This document shows, piece after piece, positions 17,653 to 25,829 of a stretch of DNA of 36,377 nucleotides. Source of the DNA: Paracoccaceae bacterium (GTDB taxonomy: Bacteria; Pseudomonadota; Alphaproteobacteria; Rhodobacterales; Rhodobacteraceae); the NCBI GenBank assembly GCA_024642725.1, contig JAHEAO010000031.1, forward strand, positions 1,306-37,682, given 5' to 3'. The position numbers and the translations under genes were made by a program. The notes under the pieces were generated by a model. That model was not told the origin of the DNA, did no database searches, and saw nothing but the letters and a program-made list of their open reading frames with translations. Within the stretch, counting starts at the first letter, position 1. Every line of letters starts with the position of its first letter.

Positions 17653-19620
17653 CTATTCCGCTGCGACCGCCTGCCTGTCCACCAGCGCCACGATATCGAA
17701 CATGATGCGGTTCAGTTCGAAATCCTTGGGCGTATAGACGCGGGCGACACCGATCTTGCGCAGGTGGGCGGCGTCGTCTTCGGGGATGATGCCGCCGACG
17801 ACGACCGGGATATGGGTCAGCTTGGCGTCGCGCATCAGCTGCATCAATTCCTCGGCAAGGGGCACGTGGCTGCCGGACAGGATCGAAAGGCCGATGACAT
17901 GGGCTTCCTGTTCCCGCGCCGCTTTCACGATTTCGGCCGGGGTCAGCCGGATGCCGTCATAGGTGATGTCCATGCCGCAGTCGCGGGCGCGGGCGGCGAT
18001 CTGTTCGGCGCCGTTGGAATGACCGTCGAGGCCGGGCTTGCCGACGAGGAACTTCAGCCGGCGGCCGAGCCGGTCGGACACCGTGTTCACCGCGGCACGG
18101 ATTTCGTCCAGACCTTCGGTGCGGTTCGAGGGGCTGGCGGCCACCCCGGTGGGCGCGCGATACTGGCCGAAGGCGGCGCGAACCATGTCGCCCCATTCGC
18201 CGGTCGTGGCCCCGGCCTTTGCCGCCGCGATCGAGGCCGGCATGATGTTTTCGCCCGAGGCCGCGGCCTTGCGCAGCGCTGTCAGCGCCGCGGCAACCGC
18301 GGCATCGTCACGGGCTGCGCGCCAGTCGGACAGGCGGGCGATCTGGTCGGCCTCGGCGTCTTCGTCAGCGGTCATGATGGTTTCCGGGCCCGAGGTCAGC
18401 GGCGATGGTTCCCCGGCCTGCCAGCGGTTGACGCCGACAACGGTGGTTTCGCCGCCCTCGATCCTTCCGATGCGGTCCGCATTCGCCTCGACCAGCCGGG
18501 ATTTCATGTATCCGATCGCCTCGACCGCGCCGCCCATGCTGTCGATCTGGGCCAGTTCTGCCCGCGCGCCTGATTTCAGCGCCTCGACCTTGGCTGTCAC
18601 CACCGGGTTGCCATCGAACAGATCGCCGTATTCCAGCAGGTCGGTTTCGTAAGCGAGGATCTGCTGCATCCGGAGCGACCATTGCTGGTCCCAGGGCCGA
18701 GGCAGGCCAAGCGCCTCGTTCCAGGCGGGCAGTTGCACGGCGCGGGCGCGAGCGTTTTTCGACAGCGTCACAGCGAGCATTTCCAACAGGATGCGGTAGA
18801 CATTGTTTTCGGGTTGCTGTTCGGTCAGGCCGAGAGAGTTGACCTGAACGCCGTAGCGGAATCGGCGATACTTCGCATCTGCCACGCCATAGCGGTCGCG
18901 GGTGATCTCGTCCCACAACTCGACGAAAGCGCGCATCTTGCACATCTCGGTGACAAAGCGGATGCCGGCGTTGACGAAGAATGAGATACGACCGACCATT
19001 TCCGGGAAGTCTTCGGGCGCGACCTTGGACTTCAGGTCGTCCAGCACGGCGGTGGCGGTGGCCAGAGCGAAGGCCAGTTCCTGTTCCGGCGTCGCCCCCG
19101 CTTCCTGCAGGTGATAGGAACAGACGTTCATCGGGTTCCATTTGGGCAGATGCTGGCGCGTGTAGGCCGCGATGTCGGTGATCATCCGCAGGCTTGGGGC
19201 AGGCGGGCAAATGTAGGTGCCGCGCGACAGGTATTCCTTGATGATGTCGTTCTGGACGGTGCCCTGCAGCGCTGCGATGTCTGCGCCTTGTTCCTCGGCC
19301 ACCGCGATATAGAGCGCCAGCAGCCAAGGGGCGGTGGCGTTGATCGTCATCGAAGTGTTCATCTGGTCGAGCGGGATCTGGTCGAACAGCGCGCGCATGT
19401 CGCCCAGATGACCGATCGGAACACCGACCTTGCCGACCTCACCCCGGGCCAGTTCGTGATCGCTGTCATAGCCCGTCTGGGTCGGCAGGTCGAAAGCCAC
19501 GGACAGCCCTGTCTGGCCCTTGGCGAGATTGCCGCGGTAAAGCGCGTTCGATGCCTTGGCCGTGGAATGGCCAGCATAAGTGCGAAACAGCCAGGGCTTG
19601 TCTTTCCGGATCTCGGTCAT
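17653..19620 (-). CDS. ecm: Ethylmalonyl-CoA mutase, coenzyme B12-dependent
   Basis: Rearranges (2R)-ethylmalonyl-CoA to methylsuccinyl-CoA, the defining mutase of the ethylmalonyl-CoA pathway. The single-chain length of 655 aa, the N-terminus KDKPWLFRTYAGHSTAKASN and the early LPTQTGYDSDHELARGEVGK place it in the Ecm/MeaA group rather than methylmalonyl-CoA mutase (over 700 aa). The C-terminal cobalamin domain has the base-off motif DGHSNG (D532, H534) followed by LSILSGSH and VVVGGIIPEDD. The ATG at 19620 begins MTEIRKDKPW. A divergent phosphatase gene starts 210 bp away, with a 26-bp dyad between them. I see no B12 riboswitch in the short upstream region. Confidence 0.93.
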   Translation of the reverse strand: MTEIRKDKPWLFRTYAGHSTAKASNALYRGNLAKGQTGLSVAFDLPTQTGYDSDHELARGEVGKVGVPIGHLGDMRALFDQIPLDQMNTSMTINATAPWLLALYIAVAEEQGADIAALQGTVQNDIIKEYLSRGTYICPPAPSLRMITDIAAYTRQHLPKWNPMNVCSYHLQEAGATPEQELAFALATATAVLDDLKSKVAPEDFPEMVGRISFFVNAGIRFVTEMCKMRAFVELWDEITRDRYGVADAKYRRFRYGVQVNSLGLTEQQPENNVYRILLEMLAVTLSKNARARAVQLPAWNEALGLPRPWDQQWSLRMQQILAYETDLLEYGDLFDGNPVVTAKVEALKSGARAELAQIDSMGGAVEAIGYMKSRLVEANADRIGRIEGGETTVVGVNRWQAGEPSPLTSGPETIMTADEDAEADQIARLSDWRAARDDAAVAAALTALRKAAASGENIMPASIAAAKAGATTGEWGDMVRAAFGQYRAPTGVAASPSNRTEGLDEIRAAVNTVSDRLGRRLKFLVGKPGLDGHSNGAEQIAARARDCGMDITYDGIRLTPAEIVKAAREQEAHVIGLSILSGSHVPLAEELMQLMRDAKLTHIPVVVGGIIPEDDAAHLRKIGVARVYTPKDFELNRIMFDIVALVDRQAVAAE

Positions 19621-19724
19621 CTGCGGTCCTTCGGCGGTGACGTAACTTTGTTGCCCATGGATAATTCATTTCGCAACATGATTCCAAGCAGATTTTCTGC
19701 ACTGCGGCAAAGCAAGAGGTTCGT

Positions 19725-19750
19725 CACAAAAGTTTGGCCGAACGTTTGTG
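19725..19750. promoter_or_regulatory. 26-bp imperfect dyad in the ecm/phosphatase divergent promoter
   Basis: CACAAAAGTTTGG (19725-19737) faces CCGAACGTTTGTG (19738-19750); 11 of 13 positions are symmetric. It lies about 105 bp upstream of ecm and 80 bp upstream of the phosphatase gene, so it could control either. It is a candidate operator of unknown regulator. Confidence 0.45.
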
Positions 19751-19830
19751 CAACGATCATATAGCAGTTGTAGCGATCCGGGATGCGGCTGGCGTCTGCT
19801 GGCCATCAAACACCATCAGAGAGGAAAATC

Positions 19831-21711
19831 ATGTCCATCATCACCCTGTCTCGCGCCACGTTACTGGGCACATGCGCCGGAATTGCCTTTGGCCACGTCG
19901 CTATCGGTCAATCCATCGAAAAGGTCGAATGGGTCGGGTCGGATGCACCTGCAACGGCCGAACAGTTCGCAGACATGTGGACCAACGCACGCGTGCGGGT
20001 CACCTATTCTGACGGTGTCATGAACGAATCCGCGCTGGGCTATGATATGCTGATGACCAACCAGACTGTCGTGGGCAATAACGCAAGCCCGTCGGGGGCG
20101 ATCTATGACGAGAACATGCAACCCATCGCGGACCCGACCGCGAAGGGCAAGCCGCTGGTCTTCGAAACCCCCGATGGCACGATGCTGGCCAATATCGGCG
20201 GCAAGATCTTCCATCTGGCGAATTTCGAATATGACGCGATGCTGGCCGATGGCAGCAGCCCCGACGATGCGTTGGGTCCCGTCCTGCCATCCTCGGTCGT
20301 GCTGACCCAGCTGGTTCAGGATGCCAGCGGCAAGCTGACCCCCGTTTCGCAACAGCCGGTGGACTTTTCGTCGGTCGGCGGCATCGCCGTCGCCTGCAAC
20401 GCGACCGTGACGCCTTGGGGCACATTCCTGTCCTCGGAAGAAAACTATGACGCCGACGCGCGCAAGGTTGAAGCCGACCGGATGGCCGACCCGACGGGCG
20501 CGACGGATGTGCTGAAGGGCATGACGCAGCTTTACCATGGCAACCGGAAACTGGCCAACCCCTACCACCGTGGCGTATTGCCCGAGATCCGCGTCGAGCC
20601 GAATGGCGCAACCATCGTTATCAAGCATTACGCGGTTGGTCGCGGCGCTTACGAAATGGCGCAGATCATGCCCGACCAGCGCACCGTTCTGGGTGCCCAT
20701 GACGGCACCAACAAGCCGCTGACGCTGTTCGTGGCGGACCGGGCCGGTGATTTGTCGTCAGGAACGCTTTACGCGGCAAAGCTGGATCAGCAGAGCGCCG
20801 AGAACGGCGGGACCTTTGCGATCCAGTGGGTCCGCCTGGGCCATGCGTCCAATGCAGAGATCTCTGACAGGGTTGAAGCCGGGATCAAGTTTTCTGACAT
20901 CTTCGAAACCTCGGATGTCGCAGCCGACGGGTTTGTCGAAACCATGGCGGAGACCGACAAGTCATCCGAGTTCCTGAAGGTGAAAGACCCGACGGCCGCC
21001 GCCTTCCTTGAGACGATGCGCTATGCCGGTGTGCGGGGTGCCTCGACCGAATTCCGCAAGGCGGAAGGTATGGCGTTCGATCCTGCGACGGGAACGGCCT
21101 ATCTGGCGATCAGCGACATCGGCAAGGGGATGGAAGAGGGCAAGGGCTCGGGCGTCGGCGGCGATCAGATCCGGTTGTCGGGGATGAAGTCCGGCGCGGT
21201 CTTCGCTTTGCCGACAGGATCGGCGCAGATGGATACCGATGGGGCGGCGATCGACAGCGGCTTCGTTCCGGTTTCCATGCATGTTCCGGCGGGCCTGATG
21301 GGTCAGGATCTGGCCGAGAAGGATGAGTTCGGTAACACGGCCGCACTGGACAGCATCGCGAACCCCGACAACATCTACTGGTCCGAGCCCTACAATACCC
21401 TGTTCATCGGCGAGGATTCGGGCATGCATACGTCAAACTTCCTGTGGGCCTGGCAGCCGGGCCTGAGCGCGCCCGTGCGCCTGATGTCGGCGCCGGCGGG
21501 GGCCGAGCTCACTGGCTTGCGGGCCATCGAGAACCTTGGCGGGCATGCCTACGTCACCGCGAATGCGCAGCATGTCGGTGATTTCGATCCCGGCGACAAC
21601 TCGGTGCTGCTGGCCGCGAAGGTCCTGATCAACGAACTGTGGGACAATGGCCAGAAGGCGCCATTGGGCTACGTGACCGGGCTGCCGGGACTGTCGCGCC
21701 CGACAAACTGA
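19831..21711 (+). CDS. PhoX-like phosphatase (DUF839 family), exported
   Basis: A 626-aa protein of the PhoX/DUF839 beta-propeller family, whose characterised members are Ca2+/Fe3+-dependent phosphomonoesterases that release phosphate outside the cytoplasm. A signal peptide is visible at about residues 1-26 (ATLLGTCAGIAFGHVAIGQS), without an obvious twin-arginine motif. Family stretches are VACNATVTPWGTFLSSEENYD (around 195, shown here as the Cys followed by TPWGT and SSEE), FRKAEGMAFDPATGTAYLA and DNIYWSEPYNTLFIGED. The ATG at 19831 has GAGG 6-7 nt upstream. A terminator follows at 21733-21757. Substrate and metal content are not demonstrable here. Confidence 0.85.
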   Translation: MSIITLSRATLLGTCAGIAFGHVAIGQSIEKVEWVGSDAPATAEQFADMWTNARVRVTYSDGVMNESALGYDMLMTNQTVVGNNASPSGAIYDENMQPIADPTAKGKPLVFETPDGTMLANIGGKIFHLANFEYDAMLADGSSPDDALGPVLPSSVVLTQLVQDASGKLTPVSQQPVDFSSVGGIAVACNATVTPWGTFLSSEENYDADARKVEADRMADPTGATDVLKGMTQLYHGNRKLANPYHRGVLPEIRVEPNGATIVIKHYAVGRGAYEMAQIMPDQRTVLGAHDGTNKPLTLFVADRAGDLSSGTLYAAKLDQQSAENGGTFAIQWVRLGHASNAEISDRVEAGIKFSDIFETSDVAADGFVETMAETDKSSEFLKVKDPTAAAFLETMRYAGVRGASTEFRKAEGMAFDPATGTAYLAISDIGKGMEEGKGSGVGGDQIRLSGMKSGAVFALPTGSAQMDTDGAAIDSGFVPVSMHVPAGLMGQDLAEKDEFGNTAALDSIANPDNIYWSEPYNTLFIGEDSGMHTSNFLWAWQPGLSAPVRLMSAPAGAELTGLRAIENLGGHAYVTANAQHVGDFDPGDNSVLLAAKVLINELWDNGQKAPLGYVTGLPGLSRPTN

Positions 21712-21732
21712 GGCTGGTCCTGACGGACTTGG

Positions 21733-21757
21733 GGCCGGGCAACATGCCCGGCCTTTT
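21733..21757 (+). terminator. Rho-independent terminator after the PhoX-like gene
   Basis: Perfect 8-bp stem GGCCGGGC (21733-21740) / GCCCGGCC (21746-21753) with loop AACAT, then TTTT. It argues that the acyltransferase gene starts downstream of it, at 21807. Confidence 0.88.
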
Positions 21758-21806
21758 CGTCGCCGGCCCCATTTACCGGGCAGCGTTTTCCTGCCACGGT
21801 CCGGCA

Positions 21807-23186
21807 ATGTTTCGTACCGTGGAAATGCCGATCTGGTTGCTGGTTCTTATCCTCGCTTTCGCGGCGGTGACATTCGCATCGCATTTCCTGTTTCCGTCCG
21901 TGCGCTGGTTCTTCCGGCGCCGGATGGAGCGCGTCGTCGCAAAACTGAACGAGCGGCTTGAACGTCCGATCGAGCCTTTCAAGCTGTTGCGCCGGCACGA
22001 CATGATTCAGCGTCTGATCTACGACCCCAGTGTTATCGAGGCGGTTGCCGAGCACGCGGCTGAAACCGGTGTGCGCGAGGACGTGGCCTTTGAGCATGCG
22101 CGGCACTATGCACGAGAGATCGTGCCGTCATTCAGCGCCACGGCTTATTTCGGCTTCGCAACGCGGTTCGCCAAGCTGTTCAGCCGAGCATTCTACCGGG
22201 TCCGGCTTGGCCATTTCGATGAGGATGCGATCCGTGCAATCGGCTCTGACGCCACGGTGATCTTCGTGATCAACCATCGGTCGAACATGGACTACGTGCT
22301 TGTGACATGGCTGGCCGCGGATCAATCGGCGCTGTCCTACGCGGTCGGGGAATGGGCGAGGGTCTGGCCGCTGTCCCGGCTGATCCGGGCAACCGGCGCG
22401 TATTTTATCCGGCGAAACTCGCGCAACGATCTATATCGCAGGGTCCTGGCGCGCTACGTGCAGATGGCGACGCGCAACGGCGTCGCGCAGGCCGTCTTTC
22501 CCGAGGGCGGTTTGAGCCTTGACGGTCGTGTCGGGTCGCCGAAGCTGGGACTTCTGAACTACATCATTTCGGATTTCGAACCGGGCAAGAGCCGGGATGT
22601 CGTTTTCGTGCCGGTCGCGTTGAACTATGACAGGGTTCTTGAAGACCGCGTTCTGGTCGCGGCCGCCGGTGCGACAGATCGGCGCTTTCGGTTTCGGTGG
22701 CGCGATTCCATCCGGTATTTCTTCAAACATATCTATCAGCGCCTGACAGGACGCTTCCTGCGCTTTGGTTATGCGGCGGTGAGTTTCGGGGCGCCGATCT
22801 CTCTTGCCGCCTATGCCAAGCGGACAAAGGGCGACCCGACGAAGGAAATCGGTCAGGAGTTGATGCGGCGAATTCGCACGATCATGCCGGTGCTGCCGAT
22901 CCCGATGGTGGCGACCTGCCTGCTGGAGGCGGCGGGGCCGTTATTCCGTCAGGACCTTGTCGACCGGGTGGCCGCAGAGGTGGGTCGCCTTGAGAAGACC
23001 GGCGCCCATGTCGACCTTTTCAATGGCGATATCGCCACCGAAGTCGACAATGCCGTCAATCATCTGCTGATGCGGCAACTGGTCCGCGAAGAGAACGGCG
23101 AAATTCACATCGCCGCCGGGGACCACGCCCTGCTGCACTATTACGCCGCCTCGATAGAGCATCTTGTTGCCGCATGCGCAGCGTAA
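21807..23186 (+). CDS. PlsB-like glycerol-3-phosphate / lysophosphatidate acyltransferase
   Basis: A 459-aa membrane-associated acyltransferase. A hydrophobic N-terminal anchor (about 8-30) precedes the four PLSC blocks: I, NHRSNMDY with H157 and D162; II, GAYFIRRN (197-204); III, FPEGGLSLDGR (231-241); IV, VPVALNYDRVLED. Blocks II-IV resemble PlsB-type glycerol-3-phosphate acyltransferases more than short PlsC proteins, but the chain is much shorter than the roughly 800-aa E. coli PlsB. The start at 21807 is the first ATG downstream of the terminator; upstream in-frame ATGs would put the terminator inside the gene. It precedes ccr by 137 bp. The exact acyl acceptor is not clear. Confidence 0.85.
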   Translation: MFRTVEMPIWLLVLILAFAAVTFASHFLFPSVRWFFRRRMERVVAKLNERLERPIEPFKLLRRHDMIQRLIYDPSVIEAVAEHAAETGVREDVAFEHARHYAREIVPSFSATAYFGFATRFAKLFSRAFYRVRLGHFDEDAIRAIGSDATVIFVINHRSNMDYVLVTWLAADQSALSYAVGEWARVWPLSRLIRATGAYFIRRNSRNDLYRRVLARYVQMATRNGVAQAVFPEGGLSLDGRVGSPKLGLLNYIISDFEPGKSRDVVFVPVALNYDRVLEDRVLVAAAGATDRRFRFRWRDSIRYFFKHIYQRLTGRFLRFGYAAVSFGAPISLAAYAKRTKGDPTKEIGQELMRRIRTIMPVLPIPMVATCLLEAAGPLFRQDLVDRVAAEVGRLEKTGAHVDLFNGDIATEVDNAVNHLLMRQLVREENGEIHIAAGDHALLHYYAASIEHLVAACAA

Positions 23187-23323
23187 ATGCTGCGTTCGCT
23201 CGGTTATTAAATTACAAAAATGATCCTCAGATGGTTGCATAATTACTTTTTCGTCGGTATCCAAATTCGGACGCCGTATGCGATTCTGCGCTGCGGCACT
23301 ATTTTGGAGCTTCGGAGGCAATG

Positions 23324-24616
23324 ATGGCACTCGACACGAATTCCGCGCCCGCAGCATATGACGCGCCGATGCAGGACTTATATGAAGTGGGTCAGATGCC
23401 ACCGCTCGGCCATGTGCCCAAGCAGATGTACGCCTGGGCGATCCGGCGCGAACGCCATGGCGAGCCGGATACCGCGATGCAGGTCGAAGTGGTCGAAACG
23501 CCGAGCATCGACAGCCACGAGGTTTTGGTTCTGGTGATGGCCGCAGGGGTCAATTACAACGGAGTCTGGGCTGCGCTGGGCATTCCGATCTCGCCCTTTG
23601 ACGGCCACAAGGCGGACTATCACATCGCGGGCTCGGATGCGGCCGGCATCGTCTGGGCGGTTGGAGACAAGGTGAAGCGCTGGAAGGTCGGCGATGAGGT
23701 CGTGGTGCACTGCAACCAGGACGACGGCGATGACGAAGAATGCAACGGCGGCGATCCGATGTTTTCGCCCAGTCAGCGCATCTGGGGTTACGAGACCCCG
23801 GACGGGTCGTTCGCCCAGTTTACGCGGGTTCAGGCGCAACAGCTGATGCATCGCCCCAAGCACCTGACTTGGGAAGAAAGCGCCTGCTATACCCTGACGC
23901 TTGCCACTGCCTACCGGATGCTGTTCGGGCATCGGCCCCATATCCTGAAACCCGGTGACAATGTGTTGGTCTGGGGCGCGTCCGGTGGTCTTGGGTCTTA
24001 CGCAATCCAGCTGATCAACGCGGCCGGGGCCAATGCCATCGGCGTGATCTCGGAAGAGGACAAGCGTGATTTCGTCATGAGCCTTGGAGCGAAAGGCGTC
24101 ATCAACCGCAAGGATTTCAAATGCTGGGGCCAGATGCCCAAGGTCAATACGCCCGAATACAAGGCGTGGTTCGACGAGACCCGCAAGTTCGGCAAGGCGA
24201 TCTGGGAGATCACCGGCAAAGGCAACAATGTCGACATGGTGTTCGAGCATCCGGGCGAAGCGACTTTTCCGGTCTCTGTCTTCGTGGTCAAGCGCGGCGG
24301 GATGGTCGTGATCTGCGCCGGGACGACCGGTTACAACCTCACCTTCGATGTCCGCTATCTCTGGATGCATCAGAAGCGGGTTCAGGGGTCGCATTTCGCC
24401 AATCTCAAACAGGCCGCAGCTGCCAACAAGCTGATGCTGGAACGCCGTCTTGATCCCTGCATGTCAGAGGTCTTCCCCTGGGCGGAGATTCCCGCCGCTC
24501 ACATGAAGATGCGCCGCAATGAGCATAAGCCCGGCAATATGGCGGTGCTGGTTCAGGCCCCGAAAGCGGGATTGCGGACGCTGGAAGACGTGATCGAGGC
24601 TGGCGCGCAATCTTAA
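23324..24616 (+). CDS. ccr: Crotonyl-CoA carboxylase/reductase
   Basis: Reductive carboxylase that converts crotonyl-CoA, CO2 and NADPH to (2S)-ethylmalonyl-CoA, the entry step of the ethylmalonyl-CoA pathway. It has 430 aa and an MDR (zinc-free alcohol dehydrogenase-like) fold. The NADPH loop GASGGLGS is at 218-225. The CO2-site stretches are recognisable: GVNYN (75-79), GYET (155-158) and WMHQK with H349; equivalence to the Asn, Glu and His of the characterised enzyme is inferred. Two ATGs are adjacent; GGAGG at 23314-23318 is 5 nt from the second, at 23324, which I prefer. A strong terminator follows at 24646-24678. Confidence 0.97.
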   Translation: MALDTNSAPAAYDAPMQDLYEVGQMPPLGHVPKQMYAWAIRRERHGEPDTAMQVEVVETPSIDSHEVLVLVMAAGVNYNGVWAALGIPISPFDGHKADYHIAGSDAAGIVWAVGDKVKRWKVGDEVVVHCNQDDGDDEECNGGDPMFSPSQRIWGYETPDGSFAQFTRVQAQQLMHRPKHLTWEESACYTLTLATAYRMLFGHRPHILKPGDNVLVWGASGGLGSYAIQLINAAGANAIGVISEEDKRDFVMSLGAKGVINRKDFKCWGQMPKVNTPEYKAWFDETRKFGKAIWEITGKGNNVDMVFEHPGEATFPVSVFVVKRGGMVVICAGTTGYNLTFDVRYLWMHQKRVQGSHFANLKQAAAANKLMLERRLDPCMSEVFPWAEIPAAHMKMRRNEHKPGNMAVLVQAPKAGLRTLEDVIEAGAQS

Positions 24617-24645
24617 CCAAGCTGCTTCAAGGCTGAGAACCGAGA

Positions 24646-24678
24646 CCGCCCGACCTTCACCAGTCGGGCGGTTTTTTT
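24646..24678 (+). terminator. Rho-independent terminator after ccr
   Basis: Perfect 9-bp stem CCGCCCGAC (24646-24654) / GTCGGGCGG (24663-24671), 8-nt loop, then seven T. It separates ccr transcription from the quorum-sensing module. Confidence 0.95.
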
Positions 24679-24725
24679 GTCATTGTTTCTCAACCGGATA
24701 CAGAATGGCAGTTTCGGGCAAAAAC

Positions 24726-24743
24726 CTCCCCAAAATTGGGGAG
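24726..24743. promoter_or_regulatory. 18-bp dyad upstream of the luxR module, candidate lux box
   Basis: CTCCCCAA-AA-TTGGGGAG is a perfect 8-bp inverted repeat with a 2-bp centre, lying 86-103 bp before the small ORF at 24829 in an AT-rich promoter-like stretch. Its length and symmetry fit a LuxR-type operator, but the sequence differs from the classical V. fischeri lux box. It could also be the site of another regulator. Confidence 0.5.
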
Positions 24744-24828
24744 TAGAAAACAGCGAATTTTCAGAGAAACATAATACATGCTAAGGTTGTATTAATATCT
24801 TGTTAACCTATGACAAAGAGAGTTTTCC

Positions 24829-25044
24829 ATGGCAAATGACTGGATCATCGACGTTCTTGCGGACCTCAAGACCTACGCCAGAAAGAATGGGTTGTCCGTG
24901 CTCGCGAAACAGCTGCAGGAAACTACGCTGATCGCAGCAACAGAGATTGCGTCGTCAGAAGAAAAGGCGCCGGAGACGGCGAATTGGGAACTCGGTGACG
25001 CTACAGGACATTATCGAACGGTTGCAACGCGCGAAAGCGCTTGA
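24829..25044 (+). CDS. Small protein overlapping the 5' end of the luxR-type gene
   Basis: A 71-aa frame beginning MANDWIIDVLADLKTYARKN, with AGAGAG upstream of the ATG. The N-terminal half looks like an amphipathic helical protein (LSVLAKQLQETTLIAATEIA), and from memory similar 50-70-aa proteins precede LuxR genes in several Rhodobacterales. The last 50 bp overlap the LuxR start in another frame, which suggests translational coupling. The C-terminal residues are less convincing than the first 45. The function is unknown; it might be an accessory or antagonist of the regulator. Confidence 0.65.
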   Translation: MANDWIIDVLADLKTYARKNGLSVLAKQLQETTLIAATEIASSEEKAPETANWELGDATGHYRTVATRESA

Positions 25045-25702
25045 AGATCTTCAGACCATTACGGAAGAGCTTCGCGAGCACTACGCCACCACTCACATCG
25101 TCTACCATTGGGTCAACAGCATAGGAGAGAGGTTCGGCGCCGGCACCTACAGCACCGACTGGGTCGACCGTTATCTTGAGAAAGACTATCTGCGCATGGA
25201 TCCAGTCATTTTCGGCTGTTTCCAAAGGTTTCACCCGGTCGACTGGAAACAGCTGGACTGGAGCACCAAGGCCGCGCGGTCATTCCTGAAGGATGCGATC
25301 AGCTTCGGTGTCGGCAACCAAGGCTACACCATCCCGATCCGTGGCCCGAATGGGCAGTTTGCACTGTTCACGGTAAGCCACACGACAACGGACGAGGCAT
25401 GGGAAGGTTTCATACAGGCAAATGCCCATGATTTCATGATCATCGCACATGAGTTCAACAAGAAGGCGCTGGAATTCGAGACGGGGACAGAGGTGGTGTC
25501 GGTGCCTGCCCTGTCACCCCGTGAGCTGACGGCGATGAGTTATCTGGCCAAGGGGTTCAGCCGGGCGCAGGCGGCGGACGAACTGAAAATCTCAGAGCAC
25601 ACGCTGCGGGTCTATATCGAAGCGGCCCGGCACAAACTTGGCGCGCTCAACACCACACATGCCGTTGCGCGTGCGCTGAGCTGCGGTCTCATCGTGGTCT
25701 GA
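24995..25702 (+). CDS. LuxR family regulator with acyl-homoserine-lactone-binding domain
   Basis: AHL-responsive transcription factor of 235 aa. The autoinducer-binding domain (about 15-160) keeps all six landmark residues of the family: W56, Y60, D69, P70, W84 and G110, matching TraR W57, Y61, D70, P71, W85 and G113. The C-terminal LuxR-type HTH is LSPRELTAMSYLAKGFSRAQ onward to about residue 230, with the recognition part SEHTLRVYIEAARHKL. I chose GTG 24995; a TTG at 24947 would add an unnatural Arg/Lys-rich run. It overlaps the small upstream ORF by 50 bp and precedes the LuxI-type synthase by 127 bp, forming a complete quorum-sensing pair. Confidence 0.92.
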   Translation: MTLQDIIERLQRAKALEDLQTITEELREHYATTHIVYHWVNSIGERFGAGTYSTDWVDRYLEKDYLRMDPVIFGCFQRFHPVDWKQLDWSTKAARSFLKDAISFGVGNQGYTIPIRGPNGQFALFTVSHTTTDEAWEGFIQANAHDFMIIAHEFNKKALEFETGTEVVSVPALSPRELTAMSYLAKGFSRAQAADELKISEHTLRVYIEAARHKLGALNTTHAVARALSCGLIVV

Positions 25703-25725
25703 GTGTTGCGCCTTTGGCGTCGCCC

Positions 25726-25765
25726 GCGCGCGGTTCGGTAAAATTCTAGAAAGATTGCCGCGCGC
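25726..25765. promoter_or_regulatory. Nested inverted repeats between luxR and luxI genes
   Basis: GCGCGCGG (25726-25733) and CCGCGCGC (25758-25765) form an 8-bp inverted repeat enclosing the palindrome TTCTAGAA (25744-25751). It may be a hairpin ending the luxR transcript or an operator before luxI. There is no T-run after the stem. Confidence 0.35.
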
Positions 25766-25829
25766 TGGCTGACCGTGTCGTTAACCATGTCTGCGTAGCC
25801 TTTCCGTGACCCGTCGGAAAGGACCCCAA

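Noticed and set aside
16708-18573. A 621-codon open frame on the plus strand opposite the racemase-like gene and ecm
   Set aside because: It spans two real minus-strand genes and their gap, shows no domain and has antisense-like composition; the minus strand encodes clear enzyme motifs.
19621-19830. Possible cobalamin riboswitch before the B12-dependent mutase gene
   Set aside because: The space between ecm and the divergent gene is too short for a full element and I could not find a convincing B12-box pattern.
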